From positions 6,542,517 through 6,606,516 of the forward strand of contig NC_080056.1 in NCBI RefSeq assembly GCF_026212465.1: DNA of 64,000 nucleotides, written 5' to 3'. A program made the position numbers and the translations under genes. Of the stretch, positions 23,802 to 35,820 are shown in pieces. A model generated the notes under the pieces. That model worked only from the letters and a program-made list of their open reading frames with translations, searched no databases and was not told the origin of the DNA. Position 1 is the stretch's first letter. Each line of letters begins with the position of its first letter. Origin of the DNA: Amaranthus tricolor (lineage: Eukaryota > Streptophyta > Magnoliopsida > Caryophyllales > Amaranthaceae).

Positions 23802-26800
23802 TGTAACAGGAGCGGCAATTTCGATATATAATTAATATTTAATAATAATTAATACAAGAATATTGCGGAAGTCTCAAAATGCCGAACTGTTAAAAACTTT
23901 AAATTATAAAAACTGAAATTGTTTAAAACAAAAGTAAATATTATATCTGATAAGAAATATTGTTTGCTAAAAATGGAAAAAATACATCATCATCAAGTCA
24001 TCAATAAAGATACAAAAAGCAGCTAAGTTCTCGATAAATAGTAATTGCTGCGGCCTAGATCGGAACCTGAATTAAATCCTGCAAAATGCTGTCATCTATG
24101 ATATGGATGACAGCCGATTAATCAGTCAACGCTTAACGCTGAGCATAACTTCCTATCTAGCTCAAAATACGAAAATTATACGCTACATTTACAAAATAAT
24201 AATTTAAGTACGAACTTATAATTAATTGATATCATCGTATACTTTTACCATATTCTTTTTCTGTTCCATACTTTTAAGTCATTAAGATAGCATTCTCAAT
24301 CCTGACAGAAGTATGTTACTGTCACTTATACAATTCGGTAATCTTAACACTTTAGTAAGTTCATTTGGTTAATACTCATAACCGTACCATGCATCATAGC
24401 ATCAACACTAATCAAGTTTATCACTGATCAACAAGCGCATCAAATATGACACCTGATATATGTAAGGGTCTGGTTAGGTGAGGACCGTAGTCCTAAACCC
24501 TAACTGTGGTGGGAGTCGTCACCCCTCCAATACAATTTATGCTCGAGCTCTACAAGATAGGTAGCTAACCCCCTGTCTTACACCGCATTTTATGTGCCGG
24601 CCAACACGTGCGCCGGAATTTAACATGTCGGTCCATGGTTCGACATTACCTTACTATCAAGGTCATTCAATCAATATTCATTCACACAAGTACATCACAT
24701 TTTTATTACTACAATTTGACAACTTAGGTGATAACCTTTTTTATTTAATAAAATTCCAAATCATAACGTAAAATTAACCTTTATGTCTTTATACATTCAT
24801 TATTAAATTTTTACACATTAAATTTTATTTATAACTTTATTTTTTAATAGCTCGCTAAATTTACACTAATAACTTAATATTCTATCAATAGTCTCCAAAT
24901 TAATATTTTCCACAAGTAGCTACTAAAATCTATTTCTCTTTAAATAAGTTCCCAAAATCAACATTTTCAACTTTACAATAAATAAAACTTTATTTTCTTC
25001 AAAAAAATCAAATATTCTAATTAAAATGCAAGTTAAAATTGCATCATTTGGATAAGTTTCCAAAATTCTACAAGTTCACCAAAAATTAATGTTTCAAGTT
25101 CAGAAAAATAAGTAAACTTATTAGGTTTGCAAAAATCAACATTCTAGTTGTAAAACAAATAAAACTTATAATTTCACAAAAATCAATATTTCTAGTTTTA
25201 AAACAAGTCAAACTTATAATTTTCACAAAAATTAATATTTCTAATTATAAAACAAGTAAAACTTGTAATCCCACAAAATCAATATTTCACACATAGTTTT
25301 AGCGGCAAGTATACTAAAAATATTTTTACATCATTTTACATAAAATTTGGTCAAATAGCTAGCAAATAAAATATTTTGTACTAAATAGTGATTAATAGTT
25401 ACTTTTATTATGAAATCTCATATATTCAAGAAAAACACTTCAATATATAATAACTTATAAAAATTTCTCAAAAATTTCTTTTTAAATTGTTATCTTATTA
25501 TTATCACAAAAATAGTTGTAATAATTTAAAATAGTAAATTAAACTCTTTTTTTCTATTATATGATAGTGGTCGAATGGCTTAAGAGTGTTTTGGGCCTTT
25601 TTCACATAAAAAGAACGACTTAATTTAATTTATCATACTAAATCCTAGATTTAAATAATTAACATAACCACTTACAAAAATAAAAACTTTACGCAATAAC
25701 ATAGAAATTTACTATATAACTTTAAGGATAAACTTAAATCTCAAAATAAAGTATAATAACAATATTTTTAATATAATCATACCGAGTAAAATACGTTCAT
25801 AAAATAACTTACTATCTTATAAACTAGTTTAAAGGCTAACATAAACATATTAATAAAAATTCTAACATAAAAAAATAATAACAGTCCTAATGTAACACTT
25901 AACTCATAAACATACTAGCACTAGTTAGTAACATAAATCATACTTAATATCACTAGAATATAATTTTGCACCCAACTTCCTAAACTTGTTCAAAGATTAT
26001 TAAATTAACATACTAAAAATACTTTTAGCATACACATACTTAATATAATCTTGATCATAATTTCATTAAACTAACTTCCTACTAAAACATATCAACATAT
26101 TTCATACTTTGCATATTATAAAGTAAATATAATGTAAAATTCCACAAAAAGAGTAGGGTAAGAAGTTATACCATACTAACACCAAGGATTAGTACTAAGT
26201 ACTAATTAGGAAAATAATAAGAAATAAGTCCCTCCAAAATAGATAATAATGCTTCAGAGATAATCAATCCAAACTCCCAAAATAATGATGATCTTCTAAG
26301 CTCCCAAAATAATTAAATCCAAACTCCAAAAATAATATACATTAAATACCCAAAGTAATAACCCAATAATGCTCCATAATAATGGTGATTTAGCTAAATA
26401 AAGAGTGTTCTAAGCTCCATCTTTTTGAATTTCTTCAACTAATAATAAAGGTATCAAGGTAATAAGATTTAAATGAAGTGAAAATATAAGAAAGAATGTT
26501 AAAAAGATTTGATGATGGTGGTGTAAGCGATCTCATGGCTAAGGGGGTATTTACAATGGGTTTGGGCAACTTTGTAGTTCATTAGATTGTATGAAAAAGT
26601 ATCTTAGGAGTATAGAAGAAGGTTAACTTGTGTAAGTGATTTAGCGTGTGTAAGTGAATGTGTAAGAGTTAGAGTGTGTAAGTGAATGTGTAAGAGTTAG
26701 AGTGTGTAAGTGAATGTGTAAGAGTTAGAGTGTGTAAGTGAATGTGTAAGAGTTAGAGTGTGTAAGTGAATGTGTGAATGTGTGAATGTGTAAGAGTTTG

Positions 26801-27371
26801 GAGTGTAGAAGAAGGTTAGCTTGTATAAGGAAATTGTGATAATTTGTGTTAGTAATGAACATCATGGGTTACTATAGAAAGGATTTTGGTTCATCAAATT
26901 TTTGTTCTAGTATGTACAAGTAAATATACTTTAAAATAATGAGTAAATTTGATAATGAAAATCTGTAGTTTACTTAGAAAATTTTTCTTAAACTATACTT
27001 AAAGTTAATAATAAAAATACAACTCATTTTTATATATAAAATAATTAAATCAAGTTATAAGGTTAAAATAATAAGTAGTAATGTTAGTTTAAGGAAGAAA
27101 AATAAAACGTAACGTTTTACAAAACCGTGAATATAATAATAAAATTTTACTTTTCGTACTATGAAATAATAAAATAATATTTTAGTGCTTATAAAAAGAT
27201 TTTAAACAAATAATATTTTTTAAGTTTAATATTTGAAAGAAATTACAAAATCGGAAAAGGTTTAGGAATTAAAGATGGTTTGAAATGGATAACCAAAGGA
27301 TTAGAGATTTAAATTGAAAATTGGGAATAATTAATCAGAAGATTATGATTAAGAATTTTGAGTCTATTACA
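23802..27371. mobile_element. Solo LTR, 3570 bp, with 5-bp target duplication
   Basis: The block begins TGTAACAGG and ends TATTACA, giving the canonical TG...CA ends with a short inverted repeat (TGTAA/TTACA). It is flanked on both sides by ACTAG (23797-23801 and 27372-27376). The flanking DNA on the two sides is itself related (ATTTTTAATGCCTA motifs), consistent with a clean insertion. It has no coding frame, primer-binding site or second LTR, so it is best read as a solo LTR left by recombination. Inside are degenerate ~50-bp repeats (about 25080-25300), a GC-rich patch (about 24460-24660) and a 28-bp minisatellite. The length and internal style suggest a large plant gypsy-type element; orientation and family are not determined. 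Confidence 0.85.
26643..26800. repeat. 28-bp minisatellite inside the solo LTR
   Basis: About five head-to-tail copies of GTGTGTAAGTGAATGTGTAA followed by GAGTTAGA, almost identical to one another, ending in shorter GTGTGAAT repeats. The near-identity means recent expansion. Confidence 0.9.
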
Positions 27372-27552
27372 ACTAGCCTACATATCATATCCTTACAGTA
27401 TTTTTAATGCCTACTTACAATATACGTAATGCCAACCGAGTAAGTACTTACAATATTCTAAATACCTACCAAAAATTTACTTTATATTTTCCTTTTTGGG
27501 CTAGCCCAATTAGAGATGGTCTCTTACAATAATTTGTGTTATAATATGGTGG

Positions 27553-28000
27553 TTAGGGCTGAAAGTTCGGTTTTGGTTTGATTTTCACTTAAAATCAAAT
27601 CAAACTAAATTTGATTAGTTTTTAATTTTCAATCTACATCCAAAATAAATTTGGCCACAATTCAAATCAAATCAATTCAGTTTAAAATTTTTTTGTTCAA
27701 TCTAAACCAAATTTACTCCTTCAAATTAAACAAATCTAAATTACAAATTGAATTTTTAAAAAATTAAATAAATTTAAAAGTCATAGTAGTAAAAGTAGGA
27801 ATATAAAAATGAAACTTGAATTGTAGGATTAAAGGTTTATCTTTTGTTTGTAAGAACGCTTAAGTTTTTTTTATTATTGCCTTCTAAAGTGAAATTAAAT
27901 TCTAATTTTAATCGAATTTGAAATTTCGGTTTTCGGTTTTAAGTGAACTCAAACCTAATCCAAACCAATATATTTCGGTTTAGAAATTTCTAATCCAAAT
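27553..28000. mobile_element. hAT-like remnant
   Basis: It starts TAGGGCTGAAAG, sharing TAGGGCTG with the ends of the large hAT element at 54288, and contains TTCGGTTTTGG and CGGTTTTCGGTTTT motifs at both ends. No right terminus or target duplication was found. Confidence 0.4.
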
Positions 28001-28046
28001 TCAAACAAATTTATGAAAAGTCCAAACTATATTTCTTATTTAGCCT

Positions 28047-28166
28047 GTAAAGAAGTTTCCATTTATCATTTTTGGATTTTCACTTTATATTCCAATAAGG
28101 AATCTTTCTATTTATATCACAAATTTTGGACAAAATTAACATTATTCATCCTCATTTTAATATTTC
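28047..28166. repeat. Dispersed repeat shared with the right edge of the window
   Basis: This segment aligns in the same orientation with about 63886-64000, with the best-conserved part TATCACAAATTTTG and TTCATCCTCATTTTAATATT. It is repetitive DNA upstream of the peroxiredoxin promoter. Confidence 0.6.
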
Positions 28167-28543
28167 AATAATGCTTATGATTTCTTCATATCTTCCACTA
28201 ATTTCATTTTAATATTTTTGTATTGCTTATGGTCTCTACAAGGCCACAAGTTTCCCACTAACTTTATAAACATATTTTTTTATTATAGTTGTGGTCTTCT
28301 TATTTTTTCTAATAATTTTTATTTCATATTCTTTTAATATTTAGGGTTCTCACTTTTTCTTCATCCAATTTTATTATTCGATAAAATGATATATTCACTC
28401 ACTAAAAAATTTTATTTTTCTAATTTCTATGAACATCCATTTGAAAAATTAGCACAATTAGTTGTAAGTATAACAACACACAAAATACAAATGGGAAAGC
28501 TAGAGAGAAGCGTGCAGAGGAGACACCTCATGGCCTAGTCTAT

Positions 28544-28600
28544 GCCACGTTCTCTACATGCACTTATGTAGTCAAATTATAGGAGTATATATATATATAG
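28544..28600 (+). promoter_or_regulatory. PER1 promoter: ACGT element, RY element, TATA
   Basis: GCCACGT (28544-28550) contains the ACGT core of ABA-response elements, and CATGCA (28557-28562) is an RY element bound by B3 factors such as ABI3/FUS3. A TA-rich TATA-like run covers about 28586-28599. The start codon is at 28709. Plant 1-Cys peroxiredoxin genes are known to be seed-expressed and ABA/ABI3-dependent, so the RY-ACGT pair fits; direct regulation here is inferred. Confidence 0.6.
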
Positions 28601-28708
28601 TCATCATCAAATATGATTAATAGTTAATTTAATTTGATCTAATTATAGAAAAACGAAAAAAAAAATTAAAAATACAAATAGGTGTAGAATTTCTTTTAGA
28701 GAAAGAAA

Positions 28709-31700
28709 ATGCCAGGAATAACAATTGGAGATACAGTGCCAAATCTTGAAGTGGAGACAACTCATGGCAAATTTAAGCTCCATCACTACTTTGCCAATGG
28801 ATGGACTATTCTCTTCTCCCATCCAGGTTTATTTTGCATCTTTTGCTATTTTAGTCTGTCGTATTTATTTTATATTATTTTTATTATGAACAATAACTCA
28901 TGCTTTTTTATTCTCATTTTAATTGCTTTTTTTTTTATTTATTATCAAATATATTTTTTTTTCTTAAAAAAACTTTATTTTCTTCTTGATTTTAATTTAA
29001 AGGGACGGGTAGTAATAAAGTATTTTTTAAATGGAGAAAAAAATACACAATATTTATTAAGGTGATATGTATTTTATATTTATTATGAATTATGATTTAA
29101 GAGTCAATAAACAAGTAATTAAGTTAAATTAATTAAATTAAAAGGAAATGTGAACCGATATTAACTATATTTATGGCCTCTTAATTAATCTACTGGTTAT
29201 ACATGCCTAGAAACACTTCTGGATAATTGGACTTGACCCAATGGTGAATAGTTAGTAGTAGCTTTTATCTAGGATAAAATTAATAAGGGTCAGATGTACG
29301 TAATTTTTAACTAAAAAGAGATTATTTTCGATTAATGAAAAAGAGATTATTTTCGATTAATGGTATTTGTAACATAAATAAAAATATACGTGATTTAGTG
29401 AATATTTTTTTTTTGTCTTATCTATTATAATATAATATAAAACTCACAAATTTTTGTATGAAATAGAAACTTTTAGCTTATAGATCGGTACCGGTAAGGA
29501 ACGATGGGATAACAAAGGTGATTAGAGTATATTTGAAAGATGGTTTTGGATTTGTGTATATATTGAAGTTGTAGTGTCTGTATTGACATTTAGTAAGTGT
29601 GTAGTAAATTTGATTATATTGATTATTTTGGACTTTCATGGTTAGTTGTATGATTATTTTAGACTCTGGTTTAGATGTTTGGATTTAGATAGTTGATACA
29701 GTTATGTTTTAGATCTCGTGACCCTCTTCACGAGATATGATTTGAGAATCGAGTTCTTTGGGTGAGTACACCATGTGATGACCCGTACTACTTGGTCAAA
29801 CAGTAAGCCGAGTTGTTACACACCCTCGTACAACAAGATGAGCTGTATAAATTTTGTAATGAAAAGAATAAATAGAATGGAGTATGTTTGAATGTTTCAG
29901 GTGACTTCACACCAGTATGTACGACTGAACTAGGAGCCATGGCAGCTTATACCGAGGAGTTTAAGAAAAGAGGAGTCAAGCTTTTGGGTCTTTCTTGCGA
30001 TGATATTGCATCTCATAATGAGTGGATCAAAGACGTTGAAGCCTACTCTGTCAGTTATTTTTTCTTTTATTAATTATATAAGTATTTTTACGGTTCGTTC
30101 AGTTAACGTTGCAGGCTAATCTGATTAGCCTTAATCGGGTTATGAGAATGATTTATAGAGTAAATTATGTATGGTTAAGGAACCATCTCAACTCTTAAAG
30201 CAAGTTAAAGCTTAAGCAAGTTAAAGCTTAAGTTAATGGATGAAGGCCCATTTGTAAATTATGTGGGAGTCGCCACTTCATGTGAGAGCCCGTTGGGCTA
30301 AAAGTGTAGATGTGACACAAATCCTTATAACATTGAATATTTCATTTCAAATGAGGGTTTTTGAGATTCAGATTCGTAATCTCTTGTTACGCTGGCTTTT
30401 GATATCATGTCAAGGAACCAACTCAATTAAAAGCTAGCTTAAGCAGATGGTTGTGGCCTCAGAATATATTATATACCCTAACATGTATCATGTTATTTTC
30501 ATGGCAATAAAAATTTGATCATTAAAATGTTTTTTGTCATAATTTTCCACTAACATTTAATACTCCTATCACATTTTTAAATTTTTAAATGGTAAAGTAT
30601 TGGAATGAAGTTGAAAATGAGATTCTTGAAATAGAATAAGATGATCATTAGATTAGAGAATTTCTTACTAAAATTACATTTAAGATTTCATAGCTATTCC
30701 CATCATTTAGTATTGATTAACAAATGGACCATTAGTCGTACATTTTCTTTATACACAATGTTTCAATTTATTTGTTATTATATTACTATTTTTGGCTAAT
30801 TATAATTATGTAAATGTCTATACTGTCATGTACGTTTTTTTCTAGCATATACATCATTAGTTTTTAGACTTATTTTTCTTACGGGTTATAATAATTTTTT
30901 TAAAAAAATATATTAATTTTTAATTAATGTGCAAAATGGGTAAAACAGATTCGAAGAAGTGTAAATATTTGCATCTTTATGTTTTTCTTAAAGATTTGCA
31001 TGTTTTTCGATATTCAGTTTTAAAAATCATAAAAAGTAGGCAAAATATATTTAATAATTGCAATTATTAAAATATTATGACTTTTAAATATACAACAATT
31101 CATAGTTTAATTGGGATAGAGTATATGCAATCTAATTATTGGTGTAATTTCTAGTGATAATAAAGTAAGCTTTTGATTCACTCTAGGATAGCAAGTCACC
31201 TATAACTTGGCACATGATTCATAAGCATAAATAAGAAGTACTTCATCTCAAGAGTATTTACAAAACTTTAATTTAAAATTATGTTTTAGGTTATTTATAT
31301 TTACTTGAAAAAAAATTTAAATTTGTGTCACGTACAAAAAGTTATTTAAATTAATCAAAGTCAAAATTTTCTCTTTCTCATTAGTGATGTGGGATAATTT
31401 ACATATTTAAAATTTCACATTTAAGTGTCCTTAAAATTTTAGCATATCCAAAGAATTAATACAAGTTTATTTTTGAAAAATTAATACAAATTATGTGCAT
31501 AATTTACACGTTTCCACAAATTTTAGCAAATTTAAATTTATTTATAAAATTATAAGAACTTACACATATGTGGTTGTTTGATGGACTTGGTTAGGGAGGA
31601 CACAAAGTAACGTACCCAATAATAGCAGATCCAAAACGAGAGATAATAAAACAGCTGAATATGGTGGATCCTGATGAGAAAACTCCCAATGGTCAACAAC

Positions 31701-32713
31701 TCCCTTCACGTGCCTTACACATAATTGGTCCTAATAATATGGTACAATAACTATTCCTTTATTATTACTTTCATTTTGAAATATTTACTACTGTTACAGT
31801 CAACTCGTCACTACAAAAAATGTGCATCTTTTTACGCTCTAAAATGTTGATGCCCATGCTTATTATGATGCTTAAGTAATTCCCTACACTAAAAAGAGTG
31901 TGGGCAATAATTGTGTGGGGAAATAATATTGCCCAAGTTTCTTAAGCGTGGCTAGATAATTCCCGTACTCCTTGTGAAGGCGTTACCTTCTCTCACTCAG
32001 ATCCTGCTCTCTAGCGGGATGTTATATATGATGATGATGATGATGATGATAAGTGTGGGCAATATTTGTGTGGGGAAATAATATTGCCCAAGTTTCTTAA
32101 GCGTGGTTAAATATAGCCTATTAGAAAGATGCTACTGATTTATAATTTTAATGTAAAAATTAAATTGTTTTTTTATTTTGAGTTCCACTAAAAATTTATT
32201 TGATGACACTTTATTTTTTTAGTGGCATATATAATTGTTACTATAGTTTATAGTGGTATTTACGAGAAATGTTACTATATTCTATATCGCGAAAAACTTT
32301 TATATGATTTTTTATTATGCTGCAAAAGTTCTTAATAAAATGTCACTAAATCCACTATATATACTATTAAAAATTTAAAGTAGTGATATTTAAATTAAAT
32401 GTCGTTGAATATATCCTACTAAAGCAGATCATACTGTAGTGAACTTGTCGATTGTAAACGAATGTAGGTGAAGCTAAGCTTTTTATACCCGGCATCAACC
32501 GGAAGGAACATGGATGAAATTGTTAGGGCGTTAGACTCGCTACAGAAAGCGGCTAAACATAAGGTGGCGACTCCTGTTAATTGGAAACCGAACGACAAGG
32601 TTGTGATATCACCAAGCGTGAACGACGATGAAGCCAAGAAGATGTTTCCACAAGGATTTGAGACCGCTGATCTTCCTTCTAAAAAGGGATACCTTCGCTT
32701 CACGCAGGTGTAA
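28709..32713 (+). CDS. PER1: 1-Cys peroxiredoxin (PER1, Prx6 type)
   Basis: Four exons join in frame: 28709-28826, 29901-30049, 31595-31741 and 32468-32713, giving 219 aa, close to the family's usual 216-220. The enzyme reduces hydrogen peroxide and organic peroxides, mainly in nuclei and cytosol of seed embryo and aleurone. The peroxidatic cysteine is Cys46 in DFTPVCTTE, with the partner Arg near residue 128 (LPSRALHI). Cys72 (LGLSCDD) is the other family-typical Cys, and there is no C-terminal resolving Cys of 2-Cys enzymes. Further signatures are [29 protein letters not shown], and KWKP-type [14 protein letters not shown] near the end. All introns are GT-AG. Intron 1 holds an LTR fragment, intron 2 a TRIM-like remnant and intron 3 a SINE 3' fragment. 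The gene looks functional. Confidence 0.96.
29480..29820 (-). mobile_element. Truncated LTR fragment in PER1 intron 1
   Basis: Read on the minus strand it begins TGTAACAACTCGGCTTACTG at 29820, then CAAGTAGTACGGGTCATCAC, which is typical of the start of plant chromovirus-type LTRs. The other end could not be found and no target duplication flanks it. Confidence 0.4.
30140..30480 (-). mobile_element. TRIM-like retrotransposon remnant in PER1 intron 2
   Basis: Two related segments (about 30173-30240 and 30411-30470) begin AAGGAACCAxCTCAA and contain AAAGCTxAAG motifs, like a pair of short terminal repeats. Beside the second lies GGCTTTTGATATCATGTC (about 30394-30411); on the minus strand it resembles a primer-binding site complementary to initiator Met-tRNA (TGGTATCAGAGC-type). 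The block is under 350 bp and has no coding frame. Strong decay makes the ends uncertain. Confidence 0.45.
31898..32113 (+). mobile_element. SINE 3' fragment between 61-bp direct repeats
   Basis: Bases 31959-32052 end in TCTAGCGGGATGTTATAT then six or more GAT units, like the 3' end of AU-type plant SINEs (AGCGGGAT ... short tandem tail). The fragment is bracketed by two nearly identical 61-bp copies (31898-31958 and 32053-32113, GTGTGGGCAATAxTTGTGTG). It lies in PER1 intron 3. A CACTACAAAAAATG motif at 31811 hints at a CACTA-type end for the surrounding DNA, but no partner end was found. Confidence 0.5.
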
Positions 32714-33515
32714 CTTTACCAATAATCACATAGCAATGTTCTTGCCTCCTAAACAACTAATAATAATGTTCGTACGAGCTAAATAGTTTTTCTTATAGTG
32801 AAGTGTAAGGAGAATATACTTGTGTTTTGTAATGTGAAACCGAACTATAAGAACAATGTTCGTGTTTTTGTAGTTGGCCCGGCTATTCACTATATACGAG
32901 TGCGCGGGTTAGTGTTTTTGTATGTACGTGTGTTGAATGTTACTATGTTAGTACTCGATGTTTGTGTTTTAGAATCAGTTGGCCATATCTTTTCTTAATA
33001 ATATTATTTACTATGAATGAGTAGCAATGAGAAATATAAAACTTCTTGATCATGATCTTCTATAATAATATTATTAGCTACTCTTGTAACATATTCTTTT
33101 TTAAAAGAGACAACCTCAAAACAAAAAGTTTATATTTTTATTTTCACTTTAATTTGTATTAATTGAATTATTAACTCTATATATTTAATGCGTCTCTCGG
33201 AGAAATTGTCTTTTACAATAATTTATGTAACATTATTAATTATATATTCTCAGTTTCTTTTAAATAATTACACTTTTTTCTCAAATATAAAATAGACTAA
33301 ATAAAAAGAGACAATGAAAAATTGAATACAATACCCTACCTAACAAAGGAGGTTGTTAGAATAGTCCTTATAATTTTAAGACAAAGTGGGTATACCAAAT
33401 ATAGATGATAGGTAAATAGTCTTTGTTTTTGTACATGCAATACAAGAAAAATAAAAGAATCTCTATATGTATTATTTTGTACATGCAATACTCTAATAGA
33501 TACATTAAATATTTA

Positions 33516-33772
33516 CTTCCTCCGTTTTGAAATACTCGCTTCATTTCTATTATGTGTATTATTTATTATTTAAGTTTATTTTATAAATTGCGATTAATGT
33601 GTGAGTAAAATTATAGTCAAGTGGGATCTTGTTTGAATCGTTTAATCACATACTTCATAATATTAACTTTTTATAATTTTTAGATTTGTATAATTCAACA
33701 TACAAATAAGCTAAATTAGACACTGAAATGCGTAAAAAGTGAAATATAACAAGTTTAATACAACAAAGAAAG
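33516..33772. mobile_element. Stowaway-type MITE
   Basis: TA-flanked (33514-33515 and 33773-33774). It begins CTTCCTCCGTTTTG and ends in a diverged inverse copy CAACAAAGAAAG. Confidence 0.55.
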
Positions 33773-34683
33773 TATATGTTTTAACCCATAGATTAATATC
33801 TCTAATCATGTACAATAAAAAATTAAAAATTTAATATTAATAATCTTTATAATGAGACGAATCAAACAAGATCTCATTTGACTATGTTTTAACCCATAGA
33901 TTAAAAACTAATCACAAATTAAAAGTAATGAATAAATAGTGTCATCTTTACAATGCTGTGACTAATTTAAAATGAAGGAAGTACTAGACGGAATACTTTG
34001 AGTTAATTTAAAATTGATCGATAATTTTTTTATTTATCTTTAAGTATTTATATATAGTAAAAGTATTTTTATTCTTCGATCATGCACTACAACTTATTAC
34101 CGATCGGAAACTCTATCTACAAGTTATTGGTCATATACATATTTTATTATTGTTCATTCATATATATATGTTTGTCAATTTATAATATATCATATTATAA
34201 CAAAGAAGAGTTATATTAGATTATTTTATTTTAGTCTTAAAAGATAATTTGTGTTTTCATTTTAAATTGTAAAATCAATTAGTATATGGACGTTATGTCT
34301 CCAGATGTACATTTAGTAGTAGGAAAATCTTATCAATTTATCAATCCTCGGAATATATGACGATCATATTTAATTTCATTTTGCAACTTTTTAATTTGAT
34401 ATTACACAGATTTGTATCCATTTTCATGCCAACATAACTTTAAATATTTTTTTGCATTTTTAATTAAATAGACAACTGTTATTATTTTTTAATACATACG
34501 ACGACTATTTAATACAACTATACTAGCTGATAGTCCCTGATATTTTGAGAATAAGGTCTTATTTTAGTTAGGATAACTATTAATTTTTCAAGTAAGGTCT
34601 TTGTTTTAATTGTCGCTTAGTTCTTTCGTTTCATTAGCCTATTTTATAATAATAAAATAGTCCATCTTATTATAATCTAAATG

Positions 34684-35105
34684 TCTACTTGGAAAATTGG
34701 CTGCACACCAAACTGATGACGATCACATATATATGAGTTATTTTTCAACCGACATAAGTAATAAGGAGCAATGTTATCAAATAAGAAAATAAAACATTTT
34801 ATTTGAATATTTAGATGATGATTATTCGCTACATTTGTTAATCTCATCCACACAATTAAACTCTCTTTTAATTCAATCCACATAATTTACTCTGCCTACT
34901 CGAAAAATTGGCTGCACACAAAACTGATGATGATCATATATATATGAGTTATTTTTCAACCGACGCAAGTAATAAGGAACAATGTTATCAAAAAAAGAAA
35001 TAAAACTTTTTTATTTGAATATTTAGACGATGATTATTGGCTACGTTTTTTAAATCTCATCCATATAATTGAACTCTTTTTTAATTCCATCCCCATAATT
35101 TACAC
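34684..35105. repeat. 211-bp tandem duplication
   Basis: Copy 1 (about 34684-34893) and copy 2 (about 34895-35105) are head-to-tail and closely similar, sharing AAAATTGGCTGCACAC, ATATATATGAGTTATTTTTC and AGTAATAAGGA. Single-base differences and small indels show it is not brand new. Confidence 0.85.
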
Positions 35106-35126
35106 TTTCTTCTCATCTATATGTTA

Positions 35127-35301
35127 CTCCCTCTTATTTATTCTAAGTGTCTCATTTCGTTATTGAGTCAAGTCACCCTAAATGTCTCATTTCTATTTTA
35201 GGTATATTAACTTTACCAATTTACCTTTACTAAACTTAACTTTTTCACACCTAAAAAATGGTGAAAAGTCAAATGGAACGCTTTAGGTGAATAAAAAGAA
35301 A
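35127..35301. mobile_element. Stowaway-type MITE
   Basis: TA-flanked; begins CTCCCTCTTATTTATTC and ends GAATAAAAAGAAA, imperfect inverse of the start. Confidence 0.6.
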
Positions 35302-35381
35302 TACGAAATATCTACCTTTATCTTAAAAAACAATGTATTTTTCTTTGCTACCGATTCACTAGGACATAATAGTAAATAGTA

Positions 35382-35623
35382 CTTCCTTCGTTCTTTTTTG
35401 TTTGTCCACTTTAAGTTTTTCCAAAAGAGAGAGAAATTTTACTTTAATTTTTAAAGTATATATTCAAGACAAAATATATTAATGTGGAATCTTGTTAGAT
35501 TCGTCTTGATGTAAAAAATTTTAATATATAATTTTTATAATTTTTTATTATGCGTACTATGAGATATCGAGACTCAAAATTTATTTTAAAATACATGAAA
35601 AAGTAAAATGGACAAATAAAAAG
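35382..35623. mobile_element. Stowaway-type MITE
   Basis: TA-flanked (35380-35381, 35624-35625). It begins CTTCCTTCGTTC, and TTTGTTTGTCCAC is matched inversely by TGGACAAATAAAAAG at the end. It is the same subfamily as 11150-11346. Confidence 0.7.
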
Positions 35624-35820
35624 TATGGTAAAGAGCAGTATTAAAAGGACATACTCCTAAGACATGGCCAACTAATTCTTTGTTTATTTATCTCTCTTTA
35701 TACCAACTAATTAATAAAACTTCAACTTCCCCATAATTGTTTGGAACCTTTCGAGTATTATCTAAATTTAAAGTCTATACCCCTTAATAATTGGTAATTT
35801 CTTCCTTATTCCCAAACTAA

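Larger units (their letters stand above)
32714..35820. other. Intergenic region rich in MITEs, no gene seen
   Basis: Between PER1 and the small-protein gene only repeats are supported: three Stowaway-type MITEs, a related MITE fragment at about 33780-33983 whose interior matches the element at 59883-60141, and a 211-bp tandem duplication. No coding frame is convincing. Confidence 0.6.

Noticed and set aside
31811..32435. CACTA-type transposon in PER1 intron 3
   Set aside because: CACTACAAAAAATG is present at 31811, but GTAGTG candidates near 32381 and 32434 lack a matching extension and a 3-bp duplication.
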